Positions 10,002 to 19,392 of a stretch of 64,000 nucleotides of DNA are shown here, in pieces; positions within the stretch are counted from its first letter, which is position 1, and every line of letters begins with the position of its first letter. Under the pieces are notes generated by a model. That model did no database searches and had not been told where the DNA came from. It worked only from the letters and a program-made list of their open reading frames with translations. Location of the stretch: assembly GCA_958510825.1 (NCBI GenBank), contig OY294044.1, forward strand, positions 80,150,895-80,214,894, in the 5' to 3' direction. This stretch comes from Brachypterus glaber. Lineage: Eukaryota; Arthropoda; Insecta; Coleoptera; Kateretidae. The translations under genes were made by a program, and so were the position numbers.

Positions 10002-10500
10002 ATCATCCAAGTTGGATCATATTAGTTCAGGGCGCTATTTCGACACCTTTTTATATACTAATATTAATATTTTTCAAAATATCTTACGTATACCCGGACC
10101 CAAAAACCATAATATTACATATTTTAAATGTTCTGGTGAGCTTATATCCCTAAAAACTGGACCGTATAGGAAAATTAGGGGCCGTCTAGGGATATCGTAT
10201 CCGATTAAGCTGAAATTTTTTCATAAATCATCCTTAGGTATATGTAAGATATTAAAAAAAAATTAAGGTGATATATTAAAAGGTTTTGAAATGGCGCCCA
10301 GCGCTAAAATGATCCAATGTGGACTGAGCCTAAGCCGCAAAACGATTAATATCTCCTAACCCATGCAAATTAAGAAAAATATGATTAAAATATTTTTTTT
10401 ATTGAATTCCTCATCCCAAAATCTATAGGAATACACACTTTTTTTGACTGAGGAATTTTTTCGCAGTTGAAACCTATATTGACTGTAGTATTTGCTCCAC
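10002..10500 (-). repeat. Right arm of the interrupted foldback
   Basis: The inverted counterpart of 6986-7530, carrying the complements of GATGATTTATG and of CTGCGAAAAAAATTCC. It is shorter than the left arm by an internal deletion between the TGAGGAAT block and the GGTTAGGAGATAT block. The open frame at 10012-10266 is not convincing. Confidence 0.65.
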
Positions 10501-10752
10501 AAACAATAAGGGATTAAGGTTAGCTGTGATAAGTTATTATTGTTCTACATTACGGAGGCAAATGGTCAAAAACTATTATTTTTGGCTATAAGTCGCGTGA
10601 CTTTTGATTAATCTCAAAATAAATTCACATCTATGAAGCATTTTTTAATTTTGTACACTAAAAAAAATTTGGTTGTGGCAATCAGATTAATAGTTCAATA
10701 CATTGATGACCTTACCAGATCCTTAAAATATAACTTTTGTTTCTGATACCAA

Positions 10753-11047
10753 ACTGAAAAAAAAGTTTATTTGCCTCAACTAAATATTTGGTTGGATATG
10801 GAAAAATAAATATTTGGTTGTGTCAAATAAATTTTATTTGAGTCAATTAAATTTTTAGTTCATGTAAACAAATAATTTTAATTTCAAAATGATTTATTAA
10901 TGGGAAAAAAATGTTTTATTTGACAGAAATAAAATTTATTTGACAGAAATTAAATTTATTTGACAGAAATAAAATTTATTTGACACAAATAAAATTTAAT
11001 TGTCACAACCAAATATTTAGTTGACGCAAATAAACTTTTTTTTCAGT
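10753..11047. mobile_element. MITE copy A, TTTATTTG-rich
   Basis: Termini ACTGAAAAAAAAGTTTATTT and AATAAACTTTTTTTTCAGT are inverted, followed inward by AACTAAATATTTGGTTG and its complement. The interior has tandem ATTTATTTGACAGAAATAAA units at 10910-10990. It shares TTAGTTCATGTAAACAAATA and AAAATGATTTATTAATGGG with copy B. Confidence 0.7.
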
Positions 11048-11150
11048 GCACAACAAGTTGTGTGACACAACTTGTGATGTTGTCTTTACCAAATATAAAA
11101 CTTGCAGCAACCAGAAAAATTGTTGTTCCTTATTTAGCTATTAGCTACTG

Positions 11151-11394
11151 CACTGATAAAAAGGATTTATTTGTATATGGCCAATTAAATTATTTGTTTG
11201 TGAGTAACAAATTTTATTTGAGTCAAATAAATATTTAGTTCATGTAAACAAATATTTAAATTTCAAAATGATTTATTAATGGGAACAAAATAGTTTATTT
11301 GACAGAAATAAAATTTATTTGTCACAACCAAATAATTCAATTGGCCATATCCAACCAAATATTTTGTACACACAAATAAACTGTTTTATCAGTG
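11151..11394. mobile_element. MITE copy B of the same family
   Basis: Inverted termini CACTGATAAAA and TTTTATCAGTG. The internal segment is nearly the same as in copy A, but the tandem GACAGAAATAAA array is shorter. The two copies lie about 100 bases apart in the same orientation. Confidence 0.7.
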
Positions 11395-11647
11395 TGGTCT
11401 GGTTGCCCCAACCGGATCTTTTTTTCAGTATACAAAGACATTTTAAGTTATTTCTAAGTTTCCTAGATGTAACCATTTAAAGTTATTGCCACCGGTCTAA
11501 GGTTTCAAGCGATAAAGCTGTTATGAATGAAAGTTCTATAGCTGGTTGGTTTAATATTCGAAGTTTCTATCTGAATCTATTTATTTTTTTATAATACTGT
11601 ACAGTGTATTCTAGTGTTTTGAAGACAGAGTTTAATTTAAGTTTGAT

Positions 11648-11795
11648 GGTTAGTTTACCGAATAATTAACCTTAAACTGTATAAGAATTTGACTAATGAA
11701 ATGTAAGAATTATTATAATTATAATTATCTGGCACATTTCATTTCACTAGTTAAATTCTTAGTTAGCTTAGGGTTAATTATTGGATAAATCAACC
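11648..11795. mobile_element. 148-bp palindromic MITE
   Basis: The left arm GGTTAGTTTACCGAATAATT, AACC and so on pairs with a right arm ending AATTATTGGATAAATCAACC. The pairing runs about 60 bp per arm with mismatches, with an AT-rich tip. It sits nine bases outside the left end of the 11.8-kb transposon. Confidence 0.7.
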
Positions 11796-12459
11796 TTGAA
11801 ATATATAGTGAACATTTTCTTCCAAGCAAGTCACGTGACCATATGTTATTCCCACTTTGCCGTTTATAATCATAGTGGGAGAGAGCGCACGATACACCCC
11901 GGTCTGGAAAGAATTTTTAGCTCAACTTCTAAACAACCCAAGTTTTTTTTCATAACTTGATTATTTAGAGCTCTGGCATCAATTTAAGACCAAATTTAAA
12001 AAAATCTATCAGTGCGTTTTTTTTTATTTGCAAAAAACACCTAAAATATAGCTTTTTCTCAGCTTCTCAAGTATTGAGTATTATAATAACGTATTCTGTA
12101 ACTAGTATGGAATATACAATATTCTGCGTGAGCGCAAAGTTTGTTATATGAGCCGGCAGGTAAGTCTGATGATCCCGCGAGCGCGAAATGAATATTCCAT
12201 ACGTGTTTTAGACTATACTTTTTCTTCAAGTTAAAGACTTGTCTACATCAATCTAATGACTATATTCGACATACTTAAAGATTTTTCTTTAATAAACTTA
12301 GTGGGCTTATAAAAATTTGACACTTTTATAAAGATAATAAATCTAGTAGCCTTATGTCAGTTGGAAGAAGTATTGTAAACATTATTTTTATTTATGCGGA
12401 ACTTATAATTTAGTATATTAAAGTGATTTTTTATCAATACTCAACCCGTATTTAAAACT

Positions 12460-14457
12460 ATGAAGTATATTAATTATAATAAAACCAGTAATCGTGTTAA
12501 AAATACGCATGCAGACAACCGGAGCCTTTTATGTTTGATTTGTTTTACTAAAGCAAAAAACTTAAGTAGAATACCAAGTACCTTGTTAGGTACCATAAAA
12601 GAAGAAATTAAGATTTACCATGAAAAAGATAAAAGTTTTCCAAGTTCGGTTTGTCCTTCGTGTCTAAAATTGTTATATGTACGAAAAAAAGACAAGACTA
12701 AAATTAAAGTTTTTGATTATACGTACAACAGAATTATATGGAAAAAAGGATTATGCGACTGCTTAATGTGTAAATGTTCCAGGGCTCCTATCAAGCAAAA
12801 TGATAACAGACTTAAAAATTTAAAAAGCTTTAAAGCAGTAGACCAAAATGTTAAATATCCACAACGAAAAAAAGTTTTTAAAGCCAAAGTAAAACGAAAT
12901 TCAGATTGGAAAACACTATGCTGCAACTGTTTAAGCGAAATTTGTCGTGGAAAGTCACATAAATGCACTGAAAAGCAAAAAATTATAAATATCGCTCAAT
13001 TATCCACAGAAAATAGTAGGGACAGGATTGTTTCTACTCTATTAGCTAAGCAAAAGCCAAATACTGAAACTAAACTACCCACTCTTACTGGGAAACCACT
13101 TTCAATTGTAATAAGACCAAAAACAAGTTCAAAAACTAACATTAATTTAAGTGACGTTGTAAATATGCAGTCTGAGTTAAATATTTCCGGAAACCAAGTT
13201 AAAAAAATTCTGCATACAGTAAGAAAAACGAGTGGAAGAAAAAGTGTAGAATCCTACATAGTGCCTCAACTTCAAGAACATCGTCACCAAATAGATGATT
13301 TTTTTAGTTTCACATTTCAAAATATTCTTTATTCTAAAGATGAAGTAGAAAAATGGGAAAAAAGAAACATTGTCTACTGCAACGACGTACAAGGTTTGAT
13401 AAATTATGTATCCAAAGAAAGAAGTTATGAAGAAACATTTATTATAAAGATCGGCATTGACGCCGGCCAAAATTTTTTAAAAATTTGCATTACATTAAGT
13501 ACAAATTCAGGTAAAATTAAAAAAATTTGTGATTCTGGGGTTAAAAAAACTTTGGTACTAGCCATAGTTTCATCCATGCAGGAAAATTACCACAATGTAA
13601 AATTATTGTGGGAGCTTTTAAATTTAAACTCAATACAAGATAAATTTTCTGTTTTTGCTGATCTAAAAATATTAAACATGTTGTTTGGAATACAGTCACA
13701 TAGTTGTTCCTATCCCTGTACGTGGTGTAATGCACACAAAAATAATCTTTTTGATGTTGGCATTTCTAGATCTCTACAGAAAAGTAATCAACAATATTCA
13801 GCTTGGTGGGGAGAAACTGGCGGAGATAAAACTAAATTAAATCAATATATACATCCTCCAATAGTTACTTTAAAACCAGATTTAAGCATAATAGAATTTA
13901 TTCCGCCACCCGAGCTACATTTGTTGATAGGAGTAATCTCTTTACTATTTAATAATATGGAAAAAGATTATCCAGAAATGACACATAGGTGGGCTAAACA
14001 CTGCAGGGTCGAGAAAGATTTCACTAGAGGGTCAGGTTTTTCATTTGATGGAAATGCTTGCAACAAATTGTTAAAGAATGTTGATTATTTAAGAGGCATT
14101 GCACCACTACAATGTTTAAAATACGTGCAATCTTTTAGCAGCTTTAGATTAGTTGTTAAATCCTGTTTTGGAAAAACTTTAGATCCAAACTGCTTTAAGT
14201 ATATAGATTTATTTTTATATGATTTTAAAGATTTAAATATAAATCCAACCCCAAAAATACATACTGTTATCCATCACATTAAAGATTTTATTAGACTTAA
14301 AAAAGAACCTTTAGGCCCATACTCTGAGCAGGCATTTGAGAGCGTACACGCGGATTGGAAATTTTTTTGGAATAGATTCAAAATTAACTTGGGTAATCCA
14401 GGATATGCCATTTCTTTGCTTAGAGCTGTTAGATATTATAACAGTATCCACTTATAA
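12460..14457 (+). CDS. Transposase-like protein, N-terminal zinc clusters plus RNase-H-like core
   Basis: An intact 665-codon gene without introns. The N-terminus has a C-x2-C pair (C25, C28), CPSC (C65, C68) and a C99-C101-C104-C106 cluster, then a further Cys/His group around residues 153-170. The order recalls the zinc-binding N-terminal part of RAG1 and of molluscan/cnidarian RAG1-N-like transposons. That link is a judgement from the pattern, not a search. The C-terminal half looks like a DDE-type nuclease: KIGIDAGQNF (D334), FADLKILNMLFGIQ (D401), YPCTWCNAH (C420, C423, H426) and YSEQAFESVH (E623, E627). I infer D334, D401 and E623 or E627 as catalytic, with the CxxC/H as the zinc insert. 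The gene lies centrally between the inverted repeats, so it should be the element's own transposase. The ATG at 12460 is the first in frame. The superfamily is unresolved. Confidence 0.8.
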   Translation: MKYINYNKTSNRVKNTHADNRSLLCLICFTKAKNLSRIPSTLLGTIKEEIKIYHEKDKSFPSSVCPSCLKLLYVRKKDKTKIKVFDYTYNRIIWKKGLCDCLMCKCSRAPIKQNDNRLKNLKSFKAVDQNVKYPQRKKVFKAKVKRNSDWKTLCCNCLSEICRGKSHKCTEKQKIINIAQLSTENSRDRIVSTLLAKQKPNTETKLPTLTGKPLSIVIRPKTSSKTNINLSDVVNMQSELNISGNQVKKILHTVRKTSGRKSVESYIVPQLQEHRHQIDDFFSFTFQNILYSKDEVEKWEKRNIVYCNDVQGLINYVSKERSYEETFIIKIGIDAGQNFLKICITLSTNSGKIKKICDSGVKKTLVLAIVSSMQENYHNVKLLWELLNLNSIQDKFSVFADLKILNMLFGIQSHSCSYPCTWCNAHKNNLFDVGISRSLQKSNQQYSAWWGETGGDKTKLNQYIHPPIVTLKPDLSIIEFIPPPELHLLIGVISLLFNNMEKDYPEMTHRWAKHCRVEKDFTRGSGFSFDGNACNKLLKNVDYLRGIAPLQCLKYVQSFSSFRLVVKSCFGKTLDPNCFKYIDLFLYDFKDLNINPTPKIHTVIHHIKDFIRLKKEPLGPYSEQAFESVHADWKFFWNRFKINLGNPGYAISLLRAVRYYNSIHL

Positions 14458-14568
14458 TTTTAATTATAATAATTATTATTTGAACGTTATATAAGTTAAA
14501 AATTTCATAAATATTACATTTTCTTTTAGTTATAGATATTATATTATATTTTTGTTTTTCTGTTCTTA

Positions 14569-14574
14569 AATAAA
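14569..14574 (+). terminator. Polyadenylation signal of the transposase gene
   Basis: AATAAA, 112 bases after the stop codon and followed by a T-rich stretch, lies between the gene and the right terminal repeat. Confidence 0.6.
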
Positions 14575-15109
14575 GAATTTTTTTTAAAATTATTATATCA
14601 AACTGTTTTCTAATTTTTTAACAAAGATGTGCTTTTTCGGTTTTGAGACACCCTGTACATACTTTACACTCTCGATAATAATTTACATACAATCTGGTTA
14701 CGTCCAATTTGAATACAATTTAAATTATTTACATAAAATTCATTTTGCTACAATTTTTTTTTTCGAGCCACTGTGCGCTTTATTAATTATTTTATTGCAT
14801 TAAAAACTTTTTTTGTAAGATTTTGTAATGTTATCTCCTTTTATCTCAAATAATAAAAAAAAAATACTCAATTCATGAGAAGCTGAGAAAATGCTATATT
14901 TTAGGTGTTTTTTGCAAATAAAAAAAAAACGCACTGATAGATTTTTTGAAATTTGGTCTTAAATTGATACCAGAGCTCTAAATAATCAAAATTTGGGTTG
15001 TTTGGAAGTTGAGCTAAAAATCGTTTCCAGACCGGGGTGGATAGTAACGTGACTTTCTTGCGAGAAAATGTTCACTATAATCGAATTTCATCCTTATCTC
15101 TTTAATTTA

Positions 15110-15245
15110 AACGTCATCAGAGGCTCGAACTAGCCATACAGAACATACAGCCATACAGAACATACGATGCCGTGATTGGCTTGATGTACCATTATGTGTC
15201 TTGTGACCAGGCTTATGACGTTAGGTTTATGGTTATGCCAGCCTT
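15110..15245 (+). repeat. Left arm of a CCAATCACGGCATCG-family inverted repeat
   Basis: CATACGATGCCGTGATTGGC with flanking ATACAGAACATA and the GAGGCTCGAAC end is inverted relative to 16641-16790. The compact relative is at 3341-3426. The 1.4 kb between the arms holds a hairpin, a SINE and a LINE-like tail, so the arms may belong to one element opened by insertions. Confidence 0.55.
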
Positions 15246-15271
15246 ACACTAGCGGATTCTAGTCCGCTTTG

Positions 15272-15313
15272 CCCAGTGTGCGGAGAGGATGAAACATCCT
15301 CTCCGCACTCTGG
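15272..15313. repeat. Strong GC-rich hairpin
   Basis: CCCAG, one T, GTGCGGAGAGGATG, a three-A loop, CATCCTCTCCGCAC, one T, CTGGG: 19 base pairs with one T-T mismatch. A shorter palindrome (AGCGGATTCTAGTCCGCT) lies just upstream at 15251-15268. It abuts the SINE head. It is unlikely to be a bacterial-type terminator in this setting and could be a small transposon tip. Confidence 0.8.
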
Positions 15314-15575
15314 GAGATTAGCTCAGCGGTCTAAGGCATCGATATAGCATTGACACTGAGCTAATGATCGTAAGTTCAAACCTCACTGGCGCCGATTGCC
15401 TTTTTCAGTTAATTATTAATTGAAATTTGGCGAAGGCGTACTCCCTAGATATATTGGTTCGAAAGTCAATTAAAGCCGGTGGTTCCCTCTACTACTAGCC
15501 CACACAAGTCCTGAACTTAGGGGATGCTTAATTAAGTAGAATAGTACGAGGTTAAAAATAAATATAAACATAAAC
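15312..15575 (+). mobile_element. tRNA-derived SINE, copy 1
   Basis: The head has a good pol III box A (TTAGCTCAGCGG) and box B (AGTTCAAACCT). The 5' and 3' acceptor stems do not pair, so it is not a working tRNA gene. The body, from GATTGCCTTTTTCAGTTAAT to GGTTCGAAAGTCAATTAAAG and GGGATGCTTAATTAAGTAGA, is shared with the copies at 30120-30396 and 63305-63556. It ends in an A-rich AAATAAATATAAACATAAAC tail. Internal pol III promoters would drive it, and movement would depend on a partner LINE. Confidence 0.85.
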
Positions 15576-15815
15576 ATTTGTCAGATATGACAGGATCAGG
15601 TTGCAAGTCTTTAAAACTCAAAGACTCAACCAAGAGGAACTAAGAGAGCTCCCCTGGGCCAATATTCTGACCTTTATTGAAAGGACGTGCAGGTTCAAGG
15701 AGGTCTCAAATTAGTAAATGCCTGGGATTGCCTGGGGTGACAAAAAGGGCCAGAAATGGCCTAGTTGTCCGGCTTTGGCCAACCCAAAAAATTTACTACT
15801 ACTACTACACTCTTA
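15576..15815 (+). repeat. Probable retroposon 3' end with (TAC)n tail
   Basis: Sequence including CAAGAGGAACTAAGAGAGCT, GGGCCAGAAATGGCCTAG and CTTTGGCCAACCC ends in TTTACTACTACTACTAC. The three-base tail is typical of LINE or SINE 3' ends. It directly follows the SINE tail and could be a second retroposon or an extended SINE variant. It has no coding content. Confidence 0.45.
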
Positions 15816-16640
15816 ACAGTGCATTAGTGACGAAAATGCGTTAAAAAGATATATCTCGATATTACTTTTTTTTTAAAATAGTAGTATAGGAAAGACGCCT
15901 AAATTCGGATAGCAGGGAATCTAAGATACTATCTACAGAGGCAAACATAAACCTACTTTTATTTAAACCAAAAGTCAAACTAAATCCGTCCTATAATATG
16001 GTAATGGTAGAGCACAAATCGCTTAAATTGCAAGTGGCAACATTGTGGCTCCTATATTATTCGTAAAAAAATGCTTTATGGTTAAATTCGAGATTAAATT
16101 ACTTCTTATTTGCAGAACAAAATATCAAGGAGTAATAAGAAACATAAACAATGGGATCCAGATTACTTTAAAAAAATAAATTTGGATATTTCCGAAATTA
16201 GCAACTCTTTTTCAAATGCACAAAAATGCGTAAAGTTTTTTTAACCGTGTTTTTTGGAAAAAATAAACTGTACTAAAAATTTTCTACTCTAACGAGGTTT
16301 CTCGTTGTTATATCCTGGGACCTACAGTTTTACGAAGAATCTGACCTCGATTGTCTGCAATTTAAGGCTAACTTGGCGACATTTGATCTTCTTTTTTGGC
16401 TGCCTTGACATGTAAATGGAAATTCGCGCCTTGACTGCATCATTTAAGGCTCTTATTCTCTTATTCACTGCGACATTTGATTCTTTGGCTGCATTGACAT
16501 GAGACCACAGACTTCCTAAATTTTAAATCCTTGGTATGCGCGAGAAAAAATATTACTTTTATAAAGCTTGGTGTTTGGTAGCGTATGATTCTGCGCATTA
16601 GACTTGGTTCAGACCAAACTCTTGCATGCCACATACTTTT
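15816..16640. other. Non-coding stretch with a short direct repeat
   Basis: Around 16363-16412 and 16446-16500 the order GCGACATTTGAT ... TTTGGCTGC ... TTGACATG occurs twice about 85 bases apart. Nothing gene-like otherwise; the minus-strand open frame at 16461-16646 runs through this duplication. Confidence 0.45.
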
Positions 16641-16790
16641 ATGCACAGTTACTTATTATGAGCCTATCCACGGGCTCTTATGAGAGCCTAACATAACGTT
16701 ATAAATTAGCGCACATCAAGCCAATCACGGCATCGTATGTTATGTATTATGCTAGTTATGCGAGCCTCTGGCTAGGCCTTATCACAGTTA
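16641..16790 (-). repeat. Right arm of the CCAATCACGGCATCG-family repeat
   Basis: ATCAAGCCAATCACGGCATC and GTATGTTATGTATTATG are the inverted counterpart of 15110-15245. The arm ends near GAGCCTCTGGC. Confidence 0.55.
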
Positions 16791-17104
16791 AATTAATTGC
16801 GCATGCCCCTCTCCTACCTGTGTGAGATAATTAATTCACCTTGTATTTTCAAGGCTTTAAAATTCTAGGAGGTCCATGCATGGACTGGAAAGTCGTCTTG
16901 ACTTTATTTTTAAGTATTGGAGTTATTCCCTTTATTAAACCTGAAAATAGGAATGGCTCTTAATTTAATATTTTCAAAAACTGGAGTTAACCGCTTTAAA
17001 TAACTACCGATTTAAATGAAATTGATTAAATTAAATTAAATTAAAGGATAAAACGGTTTAATTTCAACCAGCAGATATTGACAGAAGGCCCCCTATGGGA
17101 TTTA
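16791..17104. other. Non-coding stretch
   Basis: Only a GGTCCATGCATGGAC-type palindrome near 16871 and an AAATTAAATTAAATT run near 17030. No gene. Confidence 0.4.
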
Positions 17105-18145
17105 GGCTATTCATAATACAGGACCAATAATTTTTTCTGTCGGTTGACGTGGATCAGATTGGTCGTTGAACACGAATCCTTCCGTCCGGCCCATCACGTC
17201 ACGTTTTTTTTTTTATATATAGGAAAAACCATTTACTTTTTTCCTTTGAAAAATTTTATTTCGTTCATACATTTTCCCAAATATGAATATGAAGGTATTA
17301 TATGCTCATATTTTTGGAATCAGCGCATCGAGATCTAGATATCTATCAATATGTTTTTTTTTAATCCAGACGACGACCGAAAAACGATTTTGACCATATC
17401 TCAGATTTTTTTTTAAACTTAATAGATTAATATTTTAGAAAATATGAGCGAAATAAAATTAAAAAAAAAAAAATGGTTTTTCGTATTTAGAAAAAAAACC
17501 CTGACGTGATGGACCAAAACGGACGACGGAGTCGTGTTCAGAGACCAAAAACACAGCTAAAAAACCATTTATGATCCACGTCAACCGACAGAAAAAGTTT
17601 GTGGTCCTGTGTAAAATTCCAGCAGATTGTTTTCGAAAGATACTGTTAACAAATCTTGGGAAACGTTGTTTCTTTACTATTTTAAGTATAATTTGAAATT
17701 TTATAAGACAATTTTAGTTTTATCCGTAAAATCCTAATTCGTTCAGAAAATTGCCTATACCGTCATTTACCAATATCCTTCTAATACCTTTAGATTAATA
17801 TTTTGGAAAATATGAGCGAAATAAAATTTCAAAAAAAAAAAATGGTTTTGGTACATTTTTAGAAAAAAAAACCTGACGTGATGGACCAAAACGGACGACG
17901 GCGTCTTGTTCAGTGAACAAAAACACAGCTAAAAAACCATTTCTGATCCACGTCAACCGACAGAAAAAATTTGTGGTCCTCTGTAAAATTCCCGCAGATC
18001 GTTTTCGAAAGATACTGTTAATAAATCTTGGGAATTACGTTCTTTCTTTACCATTTTAAGTATAATAAGACAATTTTAGTCTTATCCGTAAAATCCTAAT
18101 TCGTTCACAAAATTGCCTAAACCGTCATTTACCAATATCCACTGG
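17105..18145. repeat. Foldback with tandemly duplicated right arm
   Basis: A left inverted piece (17105-17300: TCTGTCGGTTGACGTGGATC and the CATCACGTCA block) pairs with two direct copies of a right arm at about 17420-17785 and 17795-18145. The two direct copies share AAAATATGAGCGAAATAAAA, CCTGACGTGATGGACCAAAA, CGGACGACGG, GATCCACGTCAACCGACAGA and CCGTCATTTACCAATATCC, with only scattered differences. The duplication is therefore fairly recent. Confidence 0.75.
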
Positions 18146-18333
18146 TTGTTTATTTTGACCATTCCTTGGCTTCAGGACTACCGTGCGTACTTAGATACAA
18201 TTTTAATAGAGCCGCCTATGCCGTGTTTGCGTTATGTAAGTAATTTTTAATAAGTTTTATATTGAAACAAGCTTTTTTTGTTAGATAAAATAAAATAATA
18301 ATTAGAATTTTGTATTAAAAATGTCTTTATACT

Positions 18334-18531
18334 ACAGTGCACGCTCCCTAACGTTTTACGTGAACATGATTTTTCTTAATTCCTAATTAAATAATATGTA
18401 TTGCACATATAATAGGTAAAATATTATTATGTAATTAATTAAATAATAATATTGTATCTAAAATAGGTACAATATTATTATTTGATTCGGAATTAAGAAA
18501 AATCGTATTCACATTAGCGAGCGTGCACTGT
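18334..18531. mobile_element. 198-bp palindromic MITE
   Basis: Termini ACAGTGCACGCTC and GAGCGTGCACTGT, with inner arms TTTTTCTTAATTCC and GGAATTAAGAAAAA. The middle is AT-rich and itself partly repeated (AATAATATTGTA, TACAATATTATT). Confidence 0.75.
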
Positions 18532-18598
18532 GTTTTTGTATATATTTTTGTATACGTCATGTCATGAAAAACTAAAATAGGTTTTTTTTCTTTTGCAG

Positions 18599-18652
18599 GT
18601 ATGCTTCTTTCTACTGCTAGTTTTACAAAAAAATATGGACGAAAAACTTGAG
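18599..18652 (+). other. Candidate host exon framed by canonical splice sites
   Basis: A polypyrimidine tract, TTTTGCAG acceptor and GAG|GTAAGC donor frame 54 bases that are open in one frame for 18 codons. An internal ATG in AATATGGACGAAAAACTTGA reads Met-Asp-Glu-Lys-Leu-Glu. Both splice sites are close to consensus. No other exon of the same gene can be recognised in the window, so this may be chance. Confidence 0.25.
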
Positions 18653-18737
18653 GTAAGCAAGCTACAAGCTAATAAGGTTTATTTTAAAATTTAAGAAAAA
18701 AGCCTTGAAGATATGTAATGCTACGCATTTTATTATA

Positions 18738-19392
18738 CAGAGCGGTCCAAAAGTCACCCCCCCCTCTTAACTTTTGAACCAGTTCAGATATCGACTTCAA
18801 ATTTGAAACTTTTAAATAAGACAACTTAAGCTATCTTTTAGCATATATTTAATACTTTCAGCTCTTAAAATGTGGGCAGGGGGGCATGGGGGCACATTTT
18901 TTTAAATGGAAAGGGCGGTCGTGTAATACATCATTTTAAAGATTAGAAAATTCTCCATTTAACTCCATATTTTTAAATTAAAAAAAAAATGGGCTTAAAA
19001 TGGGGTTGAAAATTGGTATTAATGTCAAAATTCCTCTAAAAAAACAAATATTTTTTTAAAAATGCCTAATTTCATCATAAAAAAATGTTAATTATACATT
19101 ATACATTTAAACTAATTTTAGTTGATATAAATAAAAATTTATAAAAAAAAACTTAAAAAATCGAATGTTTTAGCACAAAAAATTGAGAAATCAAAATGAT
19201 GTATCACACGACCCCCCTTTCCATTTAAAAAAATTTCCCCCCATGTCCCCCTCCCACATTTTAAGAGCTGAAAATATCAAATATATCCTAAAAGATAGTT
19301 TAAGTTGTCTTATTTAAGAGTTCTAAATTTGAAGTCGATATCTCAACTCGTTCAATAGTTAAAAGGAGGGGGGTGACTTTTGGACCGCACTG
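18738..19392. mobile_element. 655-bp Tc1/mariner-type foldback MITE
   Basis: Termini CAGAGCGGTCCAAAAGTCAC and GTGACTTTTGGACCGCACTG are flanked by TA on both sides (18736-18737, 19393-19394). The arms extend about 180 bp inward, through AAGACAACTTAAGCTATCTT and AGCTCTTAAAATGTGGG to the CCATTTAAA block. The TA duplication and CAGxGCGGTCCAAAAGT end are typical of mariner-like MITEs. It is AT-rich and non-coding inside. Confidence 0.82.

Larger units (their letters stand above)
10654..11432. repeat. Outer AT-rich inverted-repeat element hosting two MITEs
   Basis: Left end TACACTAAAAAAAATTTGGT and right end CCGGATCTTTTTTTCAGTAT pair imperfectly, together with the adjacent TGTGGCAATCAGA and TCTGGTTGCCCCA. 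Between them lie two related MITEs (10753-11047 and 11151-11394). The outer element was therefore probably there first. Confidence 0.55.
11804..15079 (+). mobile_element. 3.3-kb DNA transposon with long inverted terminal repeats
   Basis: The left repeat (11804 to about 12078) and right repeat (about 14870-15079) are inverted copies about 200 bp long. Both carry TATAGTGAACATTTTCT at the tip, then CCCCGGTCTGGAAA, TTTTTAGCTCAACTTC, GATTATTTAGAGCTCTGG, ATCTATCAGTGCGTTTTT and AAAACACCTAAAATATAGC. The left one has an extra ~55-base insert (11841-11895, containing its own small hairpin) between CACGTGACC and the CCCCGG block. If TATA on each side is the target duplication, the element proper is 11808-15075; this is not certain. 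It encloses one intact transposase-like gene with its own polyadenylation signal. Confidence 0.85.

Noticed and set aside
12717..13735. Three minus-strand open frames inside the transposase gene
   Set aside because: They are antisense shadows of a well-supported gene.
15312..15395. Apparent tRNA gene, also at 30310-30396 and 63485-63556
   Set aside because: Boxes A and B are good but the acceptor stems do not pair and each copy is followed by the same SINE body.
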